Position numbers and translations under genes: made by a program
Assembly (NCBI GenBank): GCA_015501585.1
Contig: JADNRY010000074.1
Coordinates: 124,001-188,000, forward strand
Direction: 5' to 3'
Length of the DNA: 64,000 bases
Source: Rhodocollybia butyracea
Taxonomy: Eukaryota > Basidiomycota > Agaricomycetes > Agaricales > Omphalotaceae
Part shown: positions 63,000 through 64,000 of the stretch, piece after piece
How positions within the stretch are numbered: the first letter of the stretch is position 1
How the letters are laid out: each line of letters starts with the position of its first letter
Notes under the pieces: model-generated
What the model was told of the DNA's origin: nothing
Databases searched by the model: none
The model's input: the letters and a program-made list of their open reading frames with translations, nothing else

Positions 63000-64000
63000 A
63001 TGACTAGGGGACATCCTCTCTCCGATGACTTACGAAAATTTCTTGTTTCAATGGGTCAAAAGCTGTCAGTAGAGGCCGTTTCTCAATACAGCGGTGTTTC
63101 AGAACGTACACTTCAAAGGTTATACAAGGAGTTCAGGAAGAATGGTCATGCTCTTCGGGTCAAGCCAGCCATCGAGATGCGTGGGGCTTCCCGTAAACTT
63201 TCAGTGGATAATGTTGGAGTACGTCTTTTCTTTATTGCTTCACTTCTTATCAGGCTAAATCTTTGGCATATAGTTTATTGTTGGGCAAGTAAAGCAACGC
63301 AAGGACATCTACCTAGAAGAATTGTATGAGTTGGTTGTACAACGGCTGGGAATTGATGTGGATGAGTCGACAATCTGGAGTTATCTCCAGCGAAAAGGTT
63401 ATACTATGAAAAAAGTACGTCGCCTCAACTCATTGATACTGTCTCTAATATATGGACAGCTCAGCAAAGTGGCCCTTGAAAGAAATGCTCAGAAAAGGAC
63501 AGCATTTCGATTTGAGTATGGCTTGAGATGCCTGCCAGAAAATACCGTTTTTGTCGATGAGAGCTCTTTTGATAGACGAACATCACTTAGAAAGAGGGCA
63601 TAGTCACTACGAGGGCGCAAGGCTGAACGAAAATGGTTCTTTGTTCGTGGTCGAAGGTCTGTGACTTGTAAATCTATCCCCAGAATTATATTCATATGTA
63701 CCAATCAGATACTCTCTTCTCCCTGCACTCTCAACTCAAGGAATGCTCTATGCACGTGTAGTAGAAGGTTCGTTCACTATGCGCCGTTTCCGGTCTTTTA
63801 TTCAAGGACTCTTGGACCGTATGGATCAATCAATGCAACCTGGCTCATATATCATTATGGACAATGCTCGCATACATAAAGACGACAGTATCAGAGCTCT
63901 GATTGAAGGTCGTGGCTATTGTATTATGTATCTTCCTCCATATTCTCCAGACTACAATCCCATTGAGCTTGCATTCTCTGCAATCAAAGCATATGTACGT
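63000..64000 (+). pseudogene. Tc1/mariner DD34E transposase, runs off the window
   Basis: The ATG at 63000 opens MTRGHPLSDDLRKFLVSMGQ, then a helix-turn-helix (SQYSGVSERTLQRLYKEFR). An intron near 63220-63275 (ending CATATAG) leads to YELVVQRLGIDVDESTIWSY. Catalytic residues: Asp in FVDESSF (63556-63558), Asp in IIMDNARIHK (63860-63862) and Glu in YNPIELAFS (63965-63967), with 34 residues between the last two. A second intron is likely at about 63658-63708. A TAG at 63601-63603 stands where this family has Trp (RRRGW), so Trp TGG to TAG inactivates an otherwise good copy, unless an intron removes it. The transposase performs cut-and-paste at TA sites. The C-terminus lies beyond the window. 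Confidence 0.82.

Overview
The window looks like repeat-rich, heterochromatin-like DNA from a basidiomycete fungus, most probably an Agaricomycete. I infer this from the element mix (Ty1/copia and Ty3-like LTR elements, a Crypton with a GCR1-type C-terminus, Tnp2/Plavaka-like, Helitron, hAT, Tourist-like and Tc1 elements), from short 40-70 bp GT-AG introns, and from the sequence flavour of the host-gene fragments. No rRNA or tRNA gene was recognised and no prokaryotic signal is present. There is little intact host gene content. The best preserved non-transposon genes are a seven-exon gene of unknown function (16069-17866, +), a roughly ten-exon gene with a disordered tail (35955-38944, -) and a small two-exon gene (54632-55131, -).

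Layout. 1-6.3 kb: tail of a 1.2 kb LTR, an STT3 oligosaccharyltransferase pseudogene half, the 3' end of an unknown spliced gene, a Ty3-like LTR carrying a nested hAT-type miniature element, and a PIF1-like helicase remnant. 6.66-12.1 kb: a complete, recent copia element (274 bp LTRs, one open 1585-residue frame, AATTA target duplication). 12.2-16.0 kb: a TFIIS-N-domain pseudogene, a foldback element, a solo LTR and a Tourist-like MITE. 16.07-22.2 kb: the intact unknown gene facing a decayed Crypton tyrosine recombinase. 22.5-25.6 kb: remains of a Tnp2/Plavaka-like transposon with a hairpin repeat array. 26-35.1 kb: a minisatellite, a gag-only LTR element, the other half of STT3 and a second copy of the gag-only element. 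36-39 kb: host-like gene. 40-43.4 kb: an SPT16 pseudogene cut by a solo LTR with perfect CTCCC duplications, next to a CDC48 fragment. 44-48.1 kb: degraded Ty3-like gag plus LTR. 48.1-51.1 kb: non-coding repeats. 51.2-54.1 kb: Helitron N-terminal region truncated by a solo LTR. 54.1-61.3 kb: a small gene, a reverse-transcriptase tail, and a large decayed gene whose C-terminus looks like a tyrosine recombinase. 63-64 kb: a Tc1-type DD34E transposase running off the window.

Two themes tie the window together. First, nearly all differences between LTR copies are transitions at CpG sites, and several premature stops look like CGA to TGA, which suggests cytosine methylation and deamination. Second, fragments of conserved single-copy host genes (STT3, SPT16, CDC48, a TFIIS-N protein) lie broken among the transposons. 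The most unusual structural signal is a tandem array of about ten stem-loops inside the 1.2 kb LTR: the loop core is constant while the arms change and remain complementary.

All homology statements come from reading translations by eye. No database search was run. Positions given as approximate were not resolved to the base.
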